A DNA stretch of 24,382 nucleotides from a virus. The notes under the pieces are model-generated. The model ran no database searches and was not told the DNA's origin. It worked only from the letters and a program-made list of their open reading frames with translations. Shown here in pieces: positions 13,692 to 20,800 of the stretch (position 1 is its first letter; each line of letters starts with the position of its first letter). Both the position numbers and the translations under genes were made by a program. The stretch lies in the IMG/VR virus record IMGVR_UViG_3300043353_000020, positions 1 through 24,382 of that record. One strand, written 5' to 3'.

Positions 13692-13871
13692 CTAGAGTTT
13701 GAGTTTCAGGAGATCGCGCACGATCGCCGAGACGGTGCGATCGTGTTTCAGCGCGAGCCGCACCAGGCGATCGTAGTCCGCGGTGCGGACGTACGTCGTG
13801 ACGGTGGTTCGCGGATCGTCGACGCGCGGCCGGCCGCCTTTCCGCGGCGGAAGGCGCGCGTCCTCCGTCAC
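13692..13871 (-). CDS. Ribbon-helix-helix protein
   Basis: 59 residues from a GTG overlapping the terminase stop (GTGA). The N-terminus is basic and AT-hook-like (RKGGRPRVDD). It is followed by a strand (TTVTTYV) and two helices (DYDRLVRLALKHD and TVSAIVRDLLKL), the layout of MetJ/Arc-type DNA-binding dimers. The place between large terminase and the capsid gene is unusual for a regulator; it could control late genes, or take part in DNA recognition during packaging since no small terminase is recognised. Both are inference. Confidence 0.75.
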   Translation of the reverse strand: MTEDARLPPRKGGRPRVDDPRTTVTTYVRTADYDRLVRLALKHDRTVSAIVRDLLKLKL

Positions 13872-15745
13872 CCGATCACCGTGATCGCATACTGCGGCGT
13901 CGCGGCCGTCGCGCGCAGGTACCCGCCGATCGCCTGGAGCAGCGCGTCGATCGCGTCGATCTTGTTCGGCGATTCGGCCGCCTCTTTTTTCGGCAACAGC
14001 GAATCATCGATCCGGCGACTGACCACGACGTTGCTCGCTTGCCAGCGCAGGCACGTATTCCCGTCGTGGCGGAACCGGCCGTGCTTCACGCGCGCCTCGA
14101 GCTCGCGCGCCGGCGGCGTCGTGTTCTTCGTGTTCTTCGGTTCCATGCGCGCGGGGTACCCGGAGTTGAACAAGCTTCCGACTAGCTGCACCGATCCGAA
14201 TTGATCAAAGCAGATGTCTTTGACCTGGAACCGCGTACACGCCGCACGAATGTCGGCCTCGATCCGCCCGTGGTCAATCATGGTGCCGGTCGTGAGCACG
14301 AGCTCGGCGCGCCGTTTCCACATCAGGTACTCCGGCACGGCGCGCGCGCGCATCTCGACGACTTGCTCCGGCAGATAGCACGTCACGAACGCGTACAGCC
14401 GATCGTCGCGGTGAAACACATACGCGACCGCGGCGAGATCGTCGAGTTGCGCCAGGTCGCCGCCGATCCAGCACGGCGCGCCGAGAAAGTGCTCGATTCG
14501 CAGCGCGGGATCGGCGCACGCGTCCCAGTGCGCCATCGACAGCCAGGCCGATCCGGCGCTCGCCCACTGCGAGCAACATTTCACGCGGAATTCCGCCTCG
14601 AGCCCGGGCGTTTGCTGCGCGTCGAGACAGTACCGGCGCAAGTAGTCCAGGCTCGGCGTGATCCCGAGCATCGGATTCGCCTTGATCCACACGCGCTCGT
14701 CGCGCCAGTCGTCGCCCTCGTCGAGCGTGTAGATCAGCCCGAGCACGTGGTCGGCCTCGATCACGCCCTCGAGCACCTTGCAGAGCGTCGTTCGCAGCGC
14801 GTAGCCGATCGAGAGTTGGTTATAGCCGGCCGTCGTCGGACATAGCAGCAACGGATTCGGACGCGCGCCTTGCGCCGACTTCAGCACGTCGTACAACTCG
14901 AACGTCTGCGCGTGGCCTTCGTCGAGCACGATCAACGACGGATTCAGCCCGTCCTGCGTCGACGCGCGCGAGTTGATCGGCTTCATCGTGCCGATCGTGG
15001 TCGCGCCGTCCGGCATCAGGCAAATGCTGTTGACAAACGGCCGGATCCCCTGGCGCCGCAGCCACGGCGAGCGGTGCGCCATCTGCTGCGCGATCCCGAA
15101 CACGACGCGCGCCTGGCTGCCCGTCGTCGCGCCGCAAATCACGCTGGGCCCGAGCTCGTCTTCCTCGAGCATGTGATACAGCGCGATCGCCGCCATGAGC
15201 GTCGACTTCGCGCCCTTCCGCCCGAGCTCCCAGTACAGCGACGTAAACCGCCGGCGCGCGGGATCGGCCCGGTGCCGCCAGCCGAACAAGGTTGTAAGCA
15301 AGAAGATTTGCGCCGGCTCGAGGTGGATCGTCGCGGTCGCCCAGCGGCCCTCGACGTGCGGGAGCCGTTCGACAAACGCGCACACGGCCGCCGCGGCCTC
15401 GTCGGACCACACGAACGGCCACGCGGCCTCTGCCCGGGACCGCGCCAGGTCGCGCGCCTGCCGCGCCATGGCCAGCCGGACCCACTTACACGCCGGGATT
15501 ACCTCGGCCGCTACATCGGCCCTATACGCGTTCGCGAGCGCGACATAGTCCCTCGGTGCCGGCCGCGTCGGATCGGCGTCTGGCGGCCTCGCTGGCGGCC
15601 TTTCCGACGGGTCTAGCCGGGTTCCCGCGGTGGTGCCGCGCCGGTCCTTCTCGGCCTTGGACAGCCGCGGACGGCCTCGTTTCTTAGGGATTTCGGCCGG
15701 ATCGCCGGAACTCGTTGATTCTGCAGCACTTATTGCATCCGACAT
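13868..15745 (-). CDS. terL: Terminase large subunit
   Basis: 625 residues from ATG15745, with AGGGA eight bases upstream; ATG15796 in frame is an alternative. It is the packaging motor with ATPase and nuclease domains. The Walker A-like loop is GRKGAKST (about 175-182), Walker B LIVLDEGHAQ (DE near 275-276). The nuclease shows GGDLAQLDDLAAVAYVF, CFDQFGSVQ and NKIDAIDALLQAIGG near the end. The N-terminal 65 residues are basic and Pro-rich with an AT-hook-like KKRGRPRLSK. No small terminase is recognisable upstream; the neighbour is an HNH gene, a frequent partner of TerL in HK97-like phages. Confidence 0.93.
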   Translation of the reverse strand: MSDAISAAESTSSGDPAEIPKKRGRPRLSKAEKDRRGTTAGTRLDPSERPPARPPDADPTRPAPRDYVALANAYRADVAAEVIPACKWVRLAMARQARDLARSRAEAAWPFVWSDEAAAAVCAFVERLPHVEGRWATATIHLEPAQIFLLTTLFGWRHRADPARRRFTSLYWELGRKGAKSTLMAAIALYHMLEEDELGPSVICGATTGSQARVVFGIAQQMAHRSPWLRRQGIRPFVNSICLMPDGATTIGTMKPINSRASTQDGLNPSLIVLDEGHAQTFELYDVLKSAQGARPNPLLLCPTTAGYNQLSIGYALRTTLCKVLEGVIEADHVLGLIYTLDEGDDWRDERVWIKANPMLGITPSLDYLRRYCLDAQQTPGLEAEFRVKCCSQWASAGSAWLSMAHWDACADPALRIEHFLGAPCWIGGDLAQLDDLAAVAYVFHRDDRLYAFVTCYLPEQVVEMRARAVPEYLMWKRRAELVLTTGTMIDHGRIEADIRAACTRFQVKDICFDQFGSVQLVGSLFNSGYPARMEPKNTKNTTPPARELEARVKHGRFRHDGNTCLRWQASNVVVSRRIDDSLLPKKEAAESPNKIDAIDALLQAIGGYLRATAATPQYAITVIG

Positions 15746-15788
15746 AAGTCGAGTCCCTGGGAGTCCTCCGGCGAGGTGCGCGTAACAT

Positions 15789-16160
15789 TTACACATCCCC
15801 CCGGGCTTTCGGATATCGACCGGTTTTCTTGCGGTGACAGCGCGTGCACAACGGCTGCAGATTCGACGGATCGAGACGCCGCGGATCGGTCAGTCCTTCG
15901 AACGGCTGCACGTGGTCGACCTCTTGCGCGAGCGTTACGCATCCAGCGGCCTCGCAGGCCCGGCACAGCACGTTCTCTGGTTGCCGTAGGAACCACGATC
16001 GCAGCCGCTCCCAGTCTGCCCCGTAGCCGCGCGCCTGGCGACTCCCCTGGCCGAACCTGACGGCCGGCGCCGGCGTGGCCGTGGCGTGCGCCGGACAGCG
16101 ACCGCGGACCACGCGCGCCGGACAACCCGGCTCGCTACACGCCTGGAGCGGTCGATCCAT
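15789..16160 (-). CDS. HNH endonuclease
   Basis: 123 residues from ATG16160 (TGATG with the preceding stop). N-terminal CSEPGCPARVVRGRCPAH is a four-ligand zinc site. The HNH core reads CRACEAAGCVTLAQEVDHVQ, then DPSNLQPLCTRCHRKKTG, with the zinc Cys pairs and the catalytic DH. RGYGADWERLRSWFLR before it is typical of the terminase-linked HNH family, which assists DNA maturation at cos or head-full cutting in some phages. The gene sits immediately upstream of terL. Confidence 0.92.
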   Translation of the reverse strand: MDRPLQACSEPGCPARVVRGRCPAHATATPAPAVRFGQGSRQARGYGADWERLRSWFLRQPENVLCRACEAAGCVTLAQEVDHVQPFEGLTDPRRLDPSNLQPLCTRCHRKKTGRYPKARGDV

Positions 16161-16249
16161 CAGAACCACCACCAGAGCGCCGCGACGATGCCGGCCATGA
16201 GCGGCAGCGCCACGAGAAACCCGAACAGGAGATCATCCCGTCGATCCAT
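16160..16249 (-). CDS. Tiny single-span membrane protein
   Basis: 29 residues: a charged start (MDRRDD), then one hydrophobic segment (LLFGFLVALPLMAGIVAALW) ending WWWF. The ATG overlaps the preceding gene by 17 bases and the TGA forms TGATG with the HNH start, which argues for a real translated unit. Short single-span proteins in phages can be holin-like, lysis or membrane-anchoring factors. Function unknown; also a candidate in the search for the missing lysis genes. Confidence 0.6.
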   Translation of the reverse strand: MDRRDDLLFGFLVALPLMAGIVAALWWWF

Positions 16250-16409
16250 CGTCGCGCCTCTCCGGCCGCATGTAGACGTAGGCGGCCTGGCACTGCGGAC
16301 ACTCGAGGAACCCGACGATCACCGGATCGACCGGATCGCGGCGTTCATCGTGGCCGGCGACGGCGACGAGCGACGCGCCGCGCTTGCCGCAGACTACCGG
16401 CCGCGCCAT
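16233..16409 (-). CDS. Small CxxC protein
   Basis: 58 residues from ATG16409 (TGATG with the stop before). It has VVCGKRG near the start and ECPQCQAAYVYMRPERR in the second half, so a one-knuckle zinc ribbon is possible. No family recognised. It lies between the HExxH protein and the tiny membrane protein. Confidence 0.65.
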   Translation of the reverse strand: MARPVVCGKRGASLVAVAGHDERRDPVDPVIVGFLECPQCQAAYVYMRPERRDDGSTG

Positions 16410-17161
16410 CAGTGCGCGTTCGCGTCGGGCCGCACGACGGCCGCCAGGCACGCTGGCATCGTCTGACTCATGGCGAGGTTCGCAAACCCGCGAACCCCGT
16501 CGTCCTTGCGAAGCAGCGCCCAGGTCATGACCTCACGGCGTTCGCTTTCCGGCCACGTTGCGATCACGTCCACGTCGACACCGACGCCGAGCGCCTCGCG
16601 CAGCGTCTCGTAGAGCGTCGTGATCCCTACCCACGCGCCCGATACTCTCGCTTCGGCGCGGCGCAGGGCATGCGCGAACGCTTCAATGTCGCGTTTCCAC
16701 ACGCCGTGCCTCGAGACGATGTCGCTGAATTCCTCCAAATCGTGCTTCCGGGTGCGGAACACGACGCGGCCGCGCTCGTCGCGTTTGACACCGCCGCGCT
16801 CGTCATACGCAACGGCGGCGTGCATCAGCTCATGATCGAGCAGCGCTCGGCGTTGATCGTCCGTGACGCGGACGTCCTGCCAGAACCAGCGATTCAACAG
16901 GATCACGAAATCGAACGGCGCGAGCTCGCGATCGAGATCCGACGCCTTCTTACACCGCCCGAGCACCAGGCGGCCGTCAACGTCGGTTTTCCAATTGAGT
17001 GCCCAGGCCAACGCGATCCGCGCGTGGGTGCGCCCGAGTTCGTCCTCGTGGTGTGTTGCGACGATCGAGGTAAGTAATTCGTACATCGGCTTCCCGACGT
17101 CGCCGGCGGCTTCAATGAGCTCGTAGGCGACAGGCTTCGCACGTTTCGGTCGTTTCGCCAT
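16409..17161 (-). CDS. Putative phage metallopeptidase (HExxH)
   Basis: 250 residues; ATG17161 is preceded by AAAGG at five bases. The zinc-protease motif is HELMH (residues 110-114) in RALLDHELMHAAVAYD, with RKHDLEEFSDIV downstream supplying possible third ligands (His140, Glu143 or Glu144). FDFVILLNRWFWQDV before the motif is typical of a putative metallopeptidase domain in phages. The C-terminal 80 residues are unassigned (LYETLREALGVGVDVDVIA). The substrate is not known: it could be a host protein or, less likely, part of lysis. It lies in the early-middle block among small unknowns. Confidence 0.8.
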   Translation of the reverse strand: MAKRPKRAKPVAYELIEAAGDVGKPMYELLTSIVATHHEDELGRTHARIALAWALNWKTDVDGRLVLGRCKKASDLDRELAPFDFVILLNRWFWQDVRVTDDQRRALLDHELMHAAVAYDERGGVKRDERGRVVFRTRKHDLEEFSDIVSRHGVWKRDIEAFAHALRRAEARVSGAWVGITTLYETLREALGVGVDVDVIATWPESERREVMTWALLRKDDGVRGFANLAMSQTMPACLAAVVRPDANAH

Positions 17162-17170
17162 GTTCACCTT

Positions 17171-17302
17171 TCAAACGATCAGAGTGAGGATCCACAGCGC
17201 CAGGCCGAGCGGGATCAGGTTGATCCGCGCGGTGACGCCGGCACTCGCCAGCGCGAAACAGACGAACGCGAGCACGAGCAACAGGAAGTGCACTTGCGTC
17301 AT
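17171..17302 (-). CDS. Small two-span membrane protein
   Basis: 43 residues, ATGA overlap with the gene before. Two hydrophobic stretches, FLLLVLAFVCFALASAGV and IPLGLALWILTLIV, are joined by a short TARINL turn, making a hairpin in the membrane. Proteins of this pattern are common in phages without known function. With no recognisable holin in the genome, this is one candidate, but it lies far from the late genes that usually hold lysis. Confidence 0.7.
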   Translation of the reverse strand: MTQVHFLLLVLAFVCFALASAGVTARINLIPLGLALWILTLIV

Positions 17303-17487
17303 ACGTTCCTTTCTTCCGACCGTTCGACGGCGATCCGCGCGTACTTCTCGAAGTAGTCGGCGAACGCGTGGCGCAGCGTGTCCTGGTGGCGCGGATCCGC
17401 GAGCCGATACAAGAGCGCGAGCTCGCGTACGAAACTCCCGCCGTACTGACTCATCGCGTTCAGCATGTTCTCGTCGGCTCGCTTCAT
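17299..17487 (-). CDS. Small conserved-type phage protein (YGGSFVRELA)
   Basis: 62 residues, starting with an ATGA overlap. MLNAMSQYGGSFVRELALLY followed by ADPRHQDTLRHAFADYFEKY is a pattern I know from many short phage proteins of unknown role. All helical by appearance, no catalytic motif. Confidence 0.75.
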   Translation of the reverse strand: MKRADENMLNAMSQYGGSFVRELALLYRLADPRHQDTLRHAFADYFEKYARIAVERSEERNV

Positions 17488-17675
17488 GTTTTCTTCCTCG
17501 TGGCGCGCACCGAACCCACGCGTGAGACGTAGCACGTGGCCGGATCGCCGAGCACCTTCAAATCGCGGATCGCCCAGGTGCGCCAGATCGCCGGGAGCTC
17601 GCCGCGCGCGACCGCCTCGAGTTGCCGCCGCGTCAGCCGCCACGACGCGATCCACTCGCCCGGCTTCGCCGTCAT
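17484..17675 (-). CDS. Small unknown protein
   Basis: 63 residues from ATG17675, which makes an ATGA overlap with the preceding stop (ATG17684 would add three residues). Contains EWIASWRLTRRQLEAVARGE and a basic end (RKKT). No family recognised. Confidence 0.65.
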   Translation of the reverse strand: MTAKPGEWIASWRLTRRQLEAVARGELPAIWRTWAIRDLKVLGDPATCYVSRVGSVRATRKKT

Positions 17676-17923
17676 AGTTCCCACCCGTCGCGCCGATCCC
17701 AGCGCCGCGTGACGATCGGCAGGGATACCGGGATCTCGCCGTCGTTCGGCCGCTCGAGCGGCGCGTCACGTGGCGCCGGCCGCCGCGGCCCGAGTAGCCC
17801 GAGCTCGCGACAGCGCTGCACGTACTGGCGCGTCAGGATCCCAGCGCCGACGCCGTCGCCGCGTGCGATCGCGCGCTCGATCGTGCCGAGCCAGACGTCG
17901 ACAATGCGATGGCGATCCTTCAT
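17672..17923 (-). CDS. Small unknown protein, basic
   Basis: 83 residues. An N-terminal helical part (VDVWLGTIERAIARGDGVG, LTRQYVQRCRELGLL) is followed by an Arg/Pro-rich tail. ATGA overlap with its neighbour upstream. Function unknown; its position after the RusA gene suggests an early accessory protein. Confidence 0.65.
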   Translation of the reverse strand: MKDRHRIVDVWLGTIERAIARGDGVGAGILTRQYVQRCRELGLLGPRRPAPRDAPLERPNDGEIPVSLPIVTRRWDRRDGWEL

Positions 17924-18204
17924 TCGAAATACACCGAGAGCAAGCTGCTGATCGTCCGGAGCAATTCGAGCGTTTCGCGCTGCGCCGCCAGTTGCACGTC
18001 GAGACTGCGCGCGAGCGCGATTTGATGCCGCGCGATCGCGTTCAGTTGTTCCTGCACTGTGACGACGGCGACGGCGAGCTCGGCGTACGACCTGGCGACG
18101 GGGTCCGGCGCGATCTCGAACCCGTGCGGTTTCTGATCGTGGTCGAGATCGTCAGGTGTGCCGCAGATCGCGCAGCGCCCAGGGTTCCGGTATTCGTTCG
18201 GCAC
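17920..18204 (-). CDS. Small protein with zinc-knuckle-like start and coiled coil
   Basis: 94 residues from a GTG that overlaps the RusA stop (TAGTG). Residues about 8-22 (GRCAICGTPDDLDHDQ) look like half of an HNH or zinc site, with a C-x2-C and a D-H-D. Residues about 35-94 form a long helix with heptads (AELAVAVVTVQEQLNAIA; TLELLRTISSLLSVY). There is no second Cys pair, so it is not a complete HNH enzyme. Confidence 0.7.
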   Translation of the reverse strand: MPNEYRNPGRCAICGTPDDLDHDQKPHGFEIAPDPVARSYAELAVAVVTVQEQLNAIARHQIALARSLDVQLAAQRETLELLRTISSLLSVYFE

Positions 18205-18722
18205 TAGATGACTCCGGCGCGGCGCGCGGCCGACGTGAACAGGTCGAGCCCTTCGAGTTGTTGCTCGAGCGCGGACGGCCAGGCGGCGCCGGCCGGTCCG
18301 ACGGCAATGTCGACGCGCGCCGGCGTCTCGAGCGGCGCGTACCGCTTGCACGCCTCGAGCTCGTTCACCTGCGCGTCATCGGTCCACGCAATCGCCGTGA
18401 GCGCGTCGAGCACGGCGCGCGTCAGCTTGTCCAGGTCCGGCCGTTTCGTGTGTGCGGCGCTGGCGTGTCGGTGAGTGTTCAGCGCTTTCGGCCGCGGCAG
18501 GTAGAACGCGAGCGTCACGCGCACGGCGCCGGCAATCACGCGACGTTCCGCCTCTGGGAACTCGGCGACCGCGGCGCCGGCGGCCGCGGCGATCTGGCGC
18601 TGCCAGGCTTTGACATTGCGGTTGCCGTCGGTGATCACCGGCGCGCGCATGCCAGGCCGAACGAAGGCGCGCATGCTGCCTTTCGGGACGGCGGCGCCGT
18701 AGACGGTGAACCGAAGCGTCAC
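18204..18722 (-). CDS. rusA: RusA-family Holliday junction resolvase
   Basis: 172 residues from GTG18722, with AAGG seven bases upstream. It resolves four-way junctions made during recombination. The N-terminus RFTVYGAAVPKGSMRAF and the core KRPDLDKLTRAVLDAL with TDDAQVNELEA carry the RusA acidic residues (Asp96, Asp98, Asp115 or Asp116). The length is somewhat above the 120 residues of E. coli RusA, extended at the C-terminus. With RecT and the PD-(D/E)XK nuclease in the same operon it completes a phage recombination set. Confidence 0.92.
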   Translation of the reverse strand: MTLRFTVYGAAVPKGSMRAFVRPGMRAPVITDGNRNVKAWQRQIAAAAGAAVAEFPEAERRVIAGAVRVTLAFYLPRPKALNTHRHASAAHTKRPDLDKLTRAVLDALTAIAWTDDAQVNELEACKRYAPLETPARVDIAVGPAGAAWPSALEQQLEGLDLFTSAARRAGVI

Positions 18723-18763
18723 GCGGCCGCCTTGAAAGGAATCCCGCGGTGAAAGAACCGCAT
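18719..18763 (-). CDS. 14-codon bridging ORF, possible translational coupler
   Basis: MRFFHRGIPFKAAA. Its ATG overlaps the preceding stop as TGATG and its TGA overlaps the rusA GTG as GTGA, so it spans the inter-gene gap exactly. Such an arrangement would let ribosomes pass from one gene to the next. It may be chance. Confidence 0.35.
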   Translation of the reverse strand: MRFFHRGIPFKAAA

Positions 18764-19170
18764 CAGTCGCAGCCTTTCCACTTGCGCGCTGCGTCGCGGC
18801 GCCGGAGCTCCACGACGATCGATCGCGCAATCGGGCGCGACACGATCGGCGGCTCCGGCACGAGCCGATCGACGAGCCGGCGCGGTGTCGAATCGACGAC
18901 GATCGGCCGGTTCGATCCGACCAGGCGTAGCGCCTCGGACACGTCGTCAGCGGTCCACTTCAGCCGAATCCGGCCGGCGCGCGCTTTCACGTCGGCGACG
19001 ACGTCGGCGTACGTCGTGGCGTCCGGTGCTGAATTGAGTGTTTCTCTCAGCATTTTTGCCAGGATCCGCGCGGTGACGTTGCCGGCGTCGTGGAGGTTTT
19101 CCACAGGTTTTCCACAGAAATGGGGAAATCGCGCGCTTTTGGCGCGAGGTTCTACTCTCTCAACTATCAA
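18763..19170 (-). CDS. Unknown protein overlapping the origin candidate
   Basis: 135 residues from TTG19170, four bases after the DUF1376 stop. The next start in frame is ATG19053, which would drop 39 residues, including those coded by the DnaA-box-like repeats. It has ILAKMLRETLNSAPDATTYA, then IRLKWTADDVSEALRLVGSN, and a basic end (RRRDAARKWKGC). Not recognised. Its place between DUF1376 and RusA suggests a replication or recombination accessory. Confidence 0.6.
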   Translation of the reverse strand: MIVERVEPRAKSARFPHFCGKPVENLHDAGNVTARILAKMLRETLNSAPDATTYADVVADVKARAGRIRLKWTADDVSEALRLVGSNRPIVVDSTPRRLVDRLVPEPPIVSRPIARSIVVELRRRDAARKWKGCD

Positions 19171-19320
19171 AACCTAGCGCTCCAGATCCGGATCTGGCAG
19201 GTACCCAGATCTCTCTAGATCCGGATCCGGATCCGGAGAACCGGGTTTGTTACCACCATCGTTACCGGGGCTATCGCCATTCGCGTTACCGTTTGCGTTA
19301 CCGGCCTTCTTACCGCGCCG
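19097..19320. other. Candidate phage replication origin inside the DUF1376 region
   Basis: Three kinds of repeat lie together: two TTTTCCACA words 11 bp apart (19097-19105 and 19108-19116; one mismatch from the DnaA box TTATCCACA), a GATC-rich patch with a perfect 16-bp palindrome (19182-19197), and 12-bp-period iterons (19249-19320). They fall in and just after the linker part of a replication-type gene, as in lambda, whose origin lies inside gene O. No AT-rich unwinding element is obvious. Confidence 0.5.
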
Positions 19321-19647
19321 AGCCCGGTAGGATTGCTGTTTGGTTGCACGCCTGGCCGACTGCGCGAGCACGGCGTCGAGTGTTTCGTTGTGCCAGCCGT
19401 CCTCGCGTTTGACGAAGTAATGCATCACGCGCGCGCGGATCGCTTTCCAGCGCTGCGCGTCGCCGCTCGCTTTCGCCAGGATCCGCTCATCGGTTGGCAG
19501 CGCGCCGCCTCTCAGATGCGCGTGATCGAGCAAGTTGCGGTACGCGCCTTGTTCCTCGAGCGTGAGCGTGAGATACGCCGACGACTTCAGCCAGCGATCG
19601 CTCCACCAAAAGAGCCCGTGCAGTTGCATCGCCGCCGCTCCGCTCAT
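19174..19647 (-). CDS. DUF1376-type replication protein
   Basis: 157 residues, ATGA overlap with the gene before. Residues about 10-95 match DUF1376: FWWSDRWLKSSAYLTLTLEE, then GAYRNLLDHAHLRGGALPTD, then a tail near RVMHYFVKREDGWHNETL. Proteins with this N-domain are thought to serve phage replication initiation. The last 45 residues are low complexity: a GNAN-type four-residue repeat and then Pro/Asp-rich PDPDPDLER, with PDPDLER repeated at the end. These residues are coded by 12-bp iterons and the GATC-rich palindromic patch, so sequence there may be kept for DNA function. No helicase-loader domain is attached, unlike many larger relatives. Confidence 0.8.
   Translation of the reverse strand: MSGAAAMQLHGLFWWSDRWLKSSAYLTLTLEEQGAYRNLLDHAHLRGGALPTDERILAKASGDAQRWKAIRARVMHYFVKREDGWHNETLDAVLAQSARRATKQQSYRARRGKKAGNANGNANGDSPGNDGGNKPGSPDPDPDLERSGYLPDPDLER
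19249..19320 (-). repeat. 12-bp iterons (GGTAAC)
   Basis: On the coding strand, GGTAAC begins a 12-bp unit four times (plus-strand GTTACC at 19249, 19261, 19285 and 19297), with degenerate units in register at 19273 (ATCGCC) and 19309 (CTTACC). They code for the GNAN-like repeats of the DUF1376 protein. Confidence 0.75.
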
Positions 19648-20360
19648 CGCCGATCGAACCGCGGGACGGCGACCATGAGCACGCCGCGCGTCGGCGCGCT
19701 GGCCGGGTAGTACCAGAGCTCGTACTGCGGCGGATGCGCGTAGTTGAACACCGGTTTCGCCTCAAACGACGCCGACGAAAAAATGATGTCGTACACGCCG
19801 GCCGTCGTGCCGCCGCTCGCGTTCGAGACGTTCGCCAGGAGCATCAGCGCATCGACAGCATGGCCGTTGTACTGGTTTTGCCCGGGCTCCTTCGCGATGT
19901 GGCCCCACATCGGCGAGTGCTCGGCGTGCAGCGCGTCGCAGCAATCCTCCGTGAACTTCCCGCAGCCGGCGATCGTCGCCAGGTTCGGCTGTGTCGCCGC
20001 AAAGACGCCGTTGATGATGTCGAGCGGTGTCCGTGGCCCGGCCGGCGGCGTTGGTCCTGGCGCCGGTTCGATCGCCGCCGCGGTGAGCGTGTAATCGTCG
20101 ACTTGGAGCCGCGCGACGTCGTCGGTGTCGGTGTGTTCCAGCCGGAGAAACCCGCGCACGCGGAGCGATTCATAGTTCGGCGCCTCGAGCCGGAGCTCGG
20201 CGCCGTGGTCGCTCGTCACGGCATCCGGCACGTAGGCGATCTGTCCAGGCCGGCCGGCGGGATCGGTGTACGGAACGGCGGTGATCGCCGGGGCCCCGTC
20301 GGGTGTCAGAGTGGCGCGCGCGTCGAGTGGTGTCGGGTAGAGCACAAAGGCAAACGGCAT
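19644..20360 (-). CDS. Unknown two-part protein (NGHAVDAL domain)
   Basis: 238 residues. The N-terminal half is probably beta (FAFVLYPTPLDARATLTPDG; FLRLEHTDTDDVARLQVDDY). A Pro-rich linker (PAPGPTPPAGPRTP) leads to a C-terminal domain with GKFTEDCCDALHAEHSPMWG, QNQYNGHAVDALMLL and GVYDIIFSS. Similar C-terminal segments occur in phage proteins of unknown role. The Cys, His and Asp residues could form a hydrolase site, but order and spacing do not match a family I can name. Its presence in the replication block argues against a simple tail role. Confidence 0.65.
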   Translation of the reverse strand: MPFAFVLYPTPLDARATLTPDGAPAITAVPYTDPAGRPGQIAYVPDAVTSDHGAELRLEAPNYESLRVRGFLRLEHTDTDDVARLQVDDYTLTAAAIEPAPGPTPPAGPRTPLDIINGVFAATQPNLATIAGCGKFTEDCCDALHAEHSPMWGHIAKEPGQNQYNGHAVDALMLLANVSNASGGTTAGVYDIIFSSASFEAKPVFNYAHPPQYELWYYPASAPTRGVLMVAVPRFDRR

Positions 20361-20364
20361 GCGG

Positions 20365-20796
20365 TTAGTCCTTTCCGGCCCCGAGTAGGAATTGCGACGC
20401 CGGGAGCCGGCCCGATGCGTACGCTTCGGCGATCTGTGGTTTCACGAGATCGCCGACGGTCTGGTCGTTCGGCATGACGATATGGGCGAGGAATTCTTCC
20501 TCGAACGAGGCGATCTTGTTGTCGACGGCTTCGAGCTTCGCTTTGATGACCAGGAGCAGCGCGCGCCAGCGTTGCCGCTCGGCCTGTTCGTAATTCCTCC
20601 GCACGCGAAAGTTCTTTTCGGCCGGGAGCTCGATCGTGAATCGGACGATCCGATCGCAGAGGACGAACTGTACGCGCGCGCGGTTGGCGGCGTTGTCGAC
20701 AAACGTCCCGTACTGCGCCGCCTTGTGCTTCCCGAGCAGTTGCTCGATTTGCATCCGGGTCTGGTGCGGCGCCACTTTGGTTTTCTCGGCGTACAT
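20365..20796 (-). CDS. Conserved-type phage protein (MYAEKTKV)
   Basis: 143 residues. MYAEKTKVAPHQTRMQIEQL opens a pattern common in phages of Proteobacteria and relatives. It is followed by VRFTIELP, ERQRWRALLLVIKAKLEAVD and EFLAHIVMPNDQTVGDLV. Function unknown; usually found near recombination genes, as here. Four bases separate it from the stop before. Confidence 0.8.
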   Translation of the reverse strand: MYAEKTKVAPHQTRMQIEQLLGKHKAAQYGTFVDNAANRARVQFVLCDRIVRFTIELPAEKNFRVRRNYEQAERQRWRALLLVIKAKLEAVDNKIASFEEEFLAHIVMPNDQTVGDLVKPQIAEAYASGRLPASQFLLGAGKD

Positions 20797-20800
20797 CGCG

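Noticed and set aside
16409-17161. HExxH protein as endolysin
   Set aside because: No export signal or wall-binding domain, and its placement is in the early block; kept only as putative metallopeptidase.
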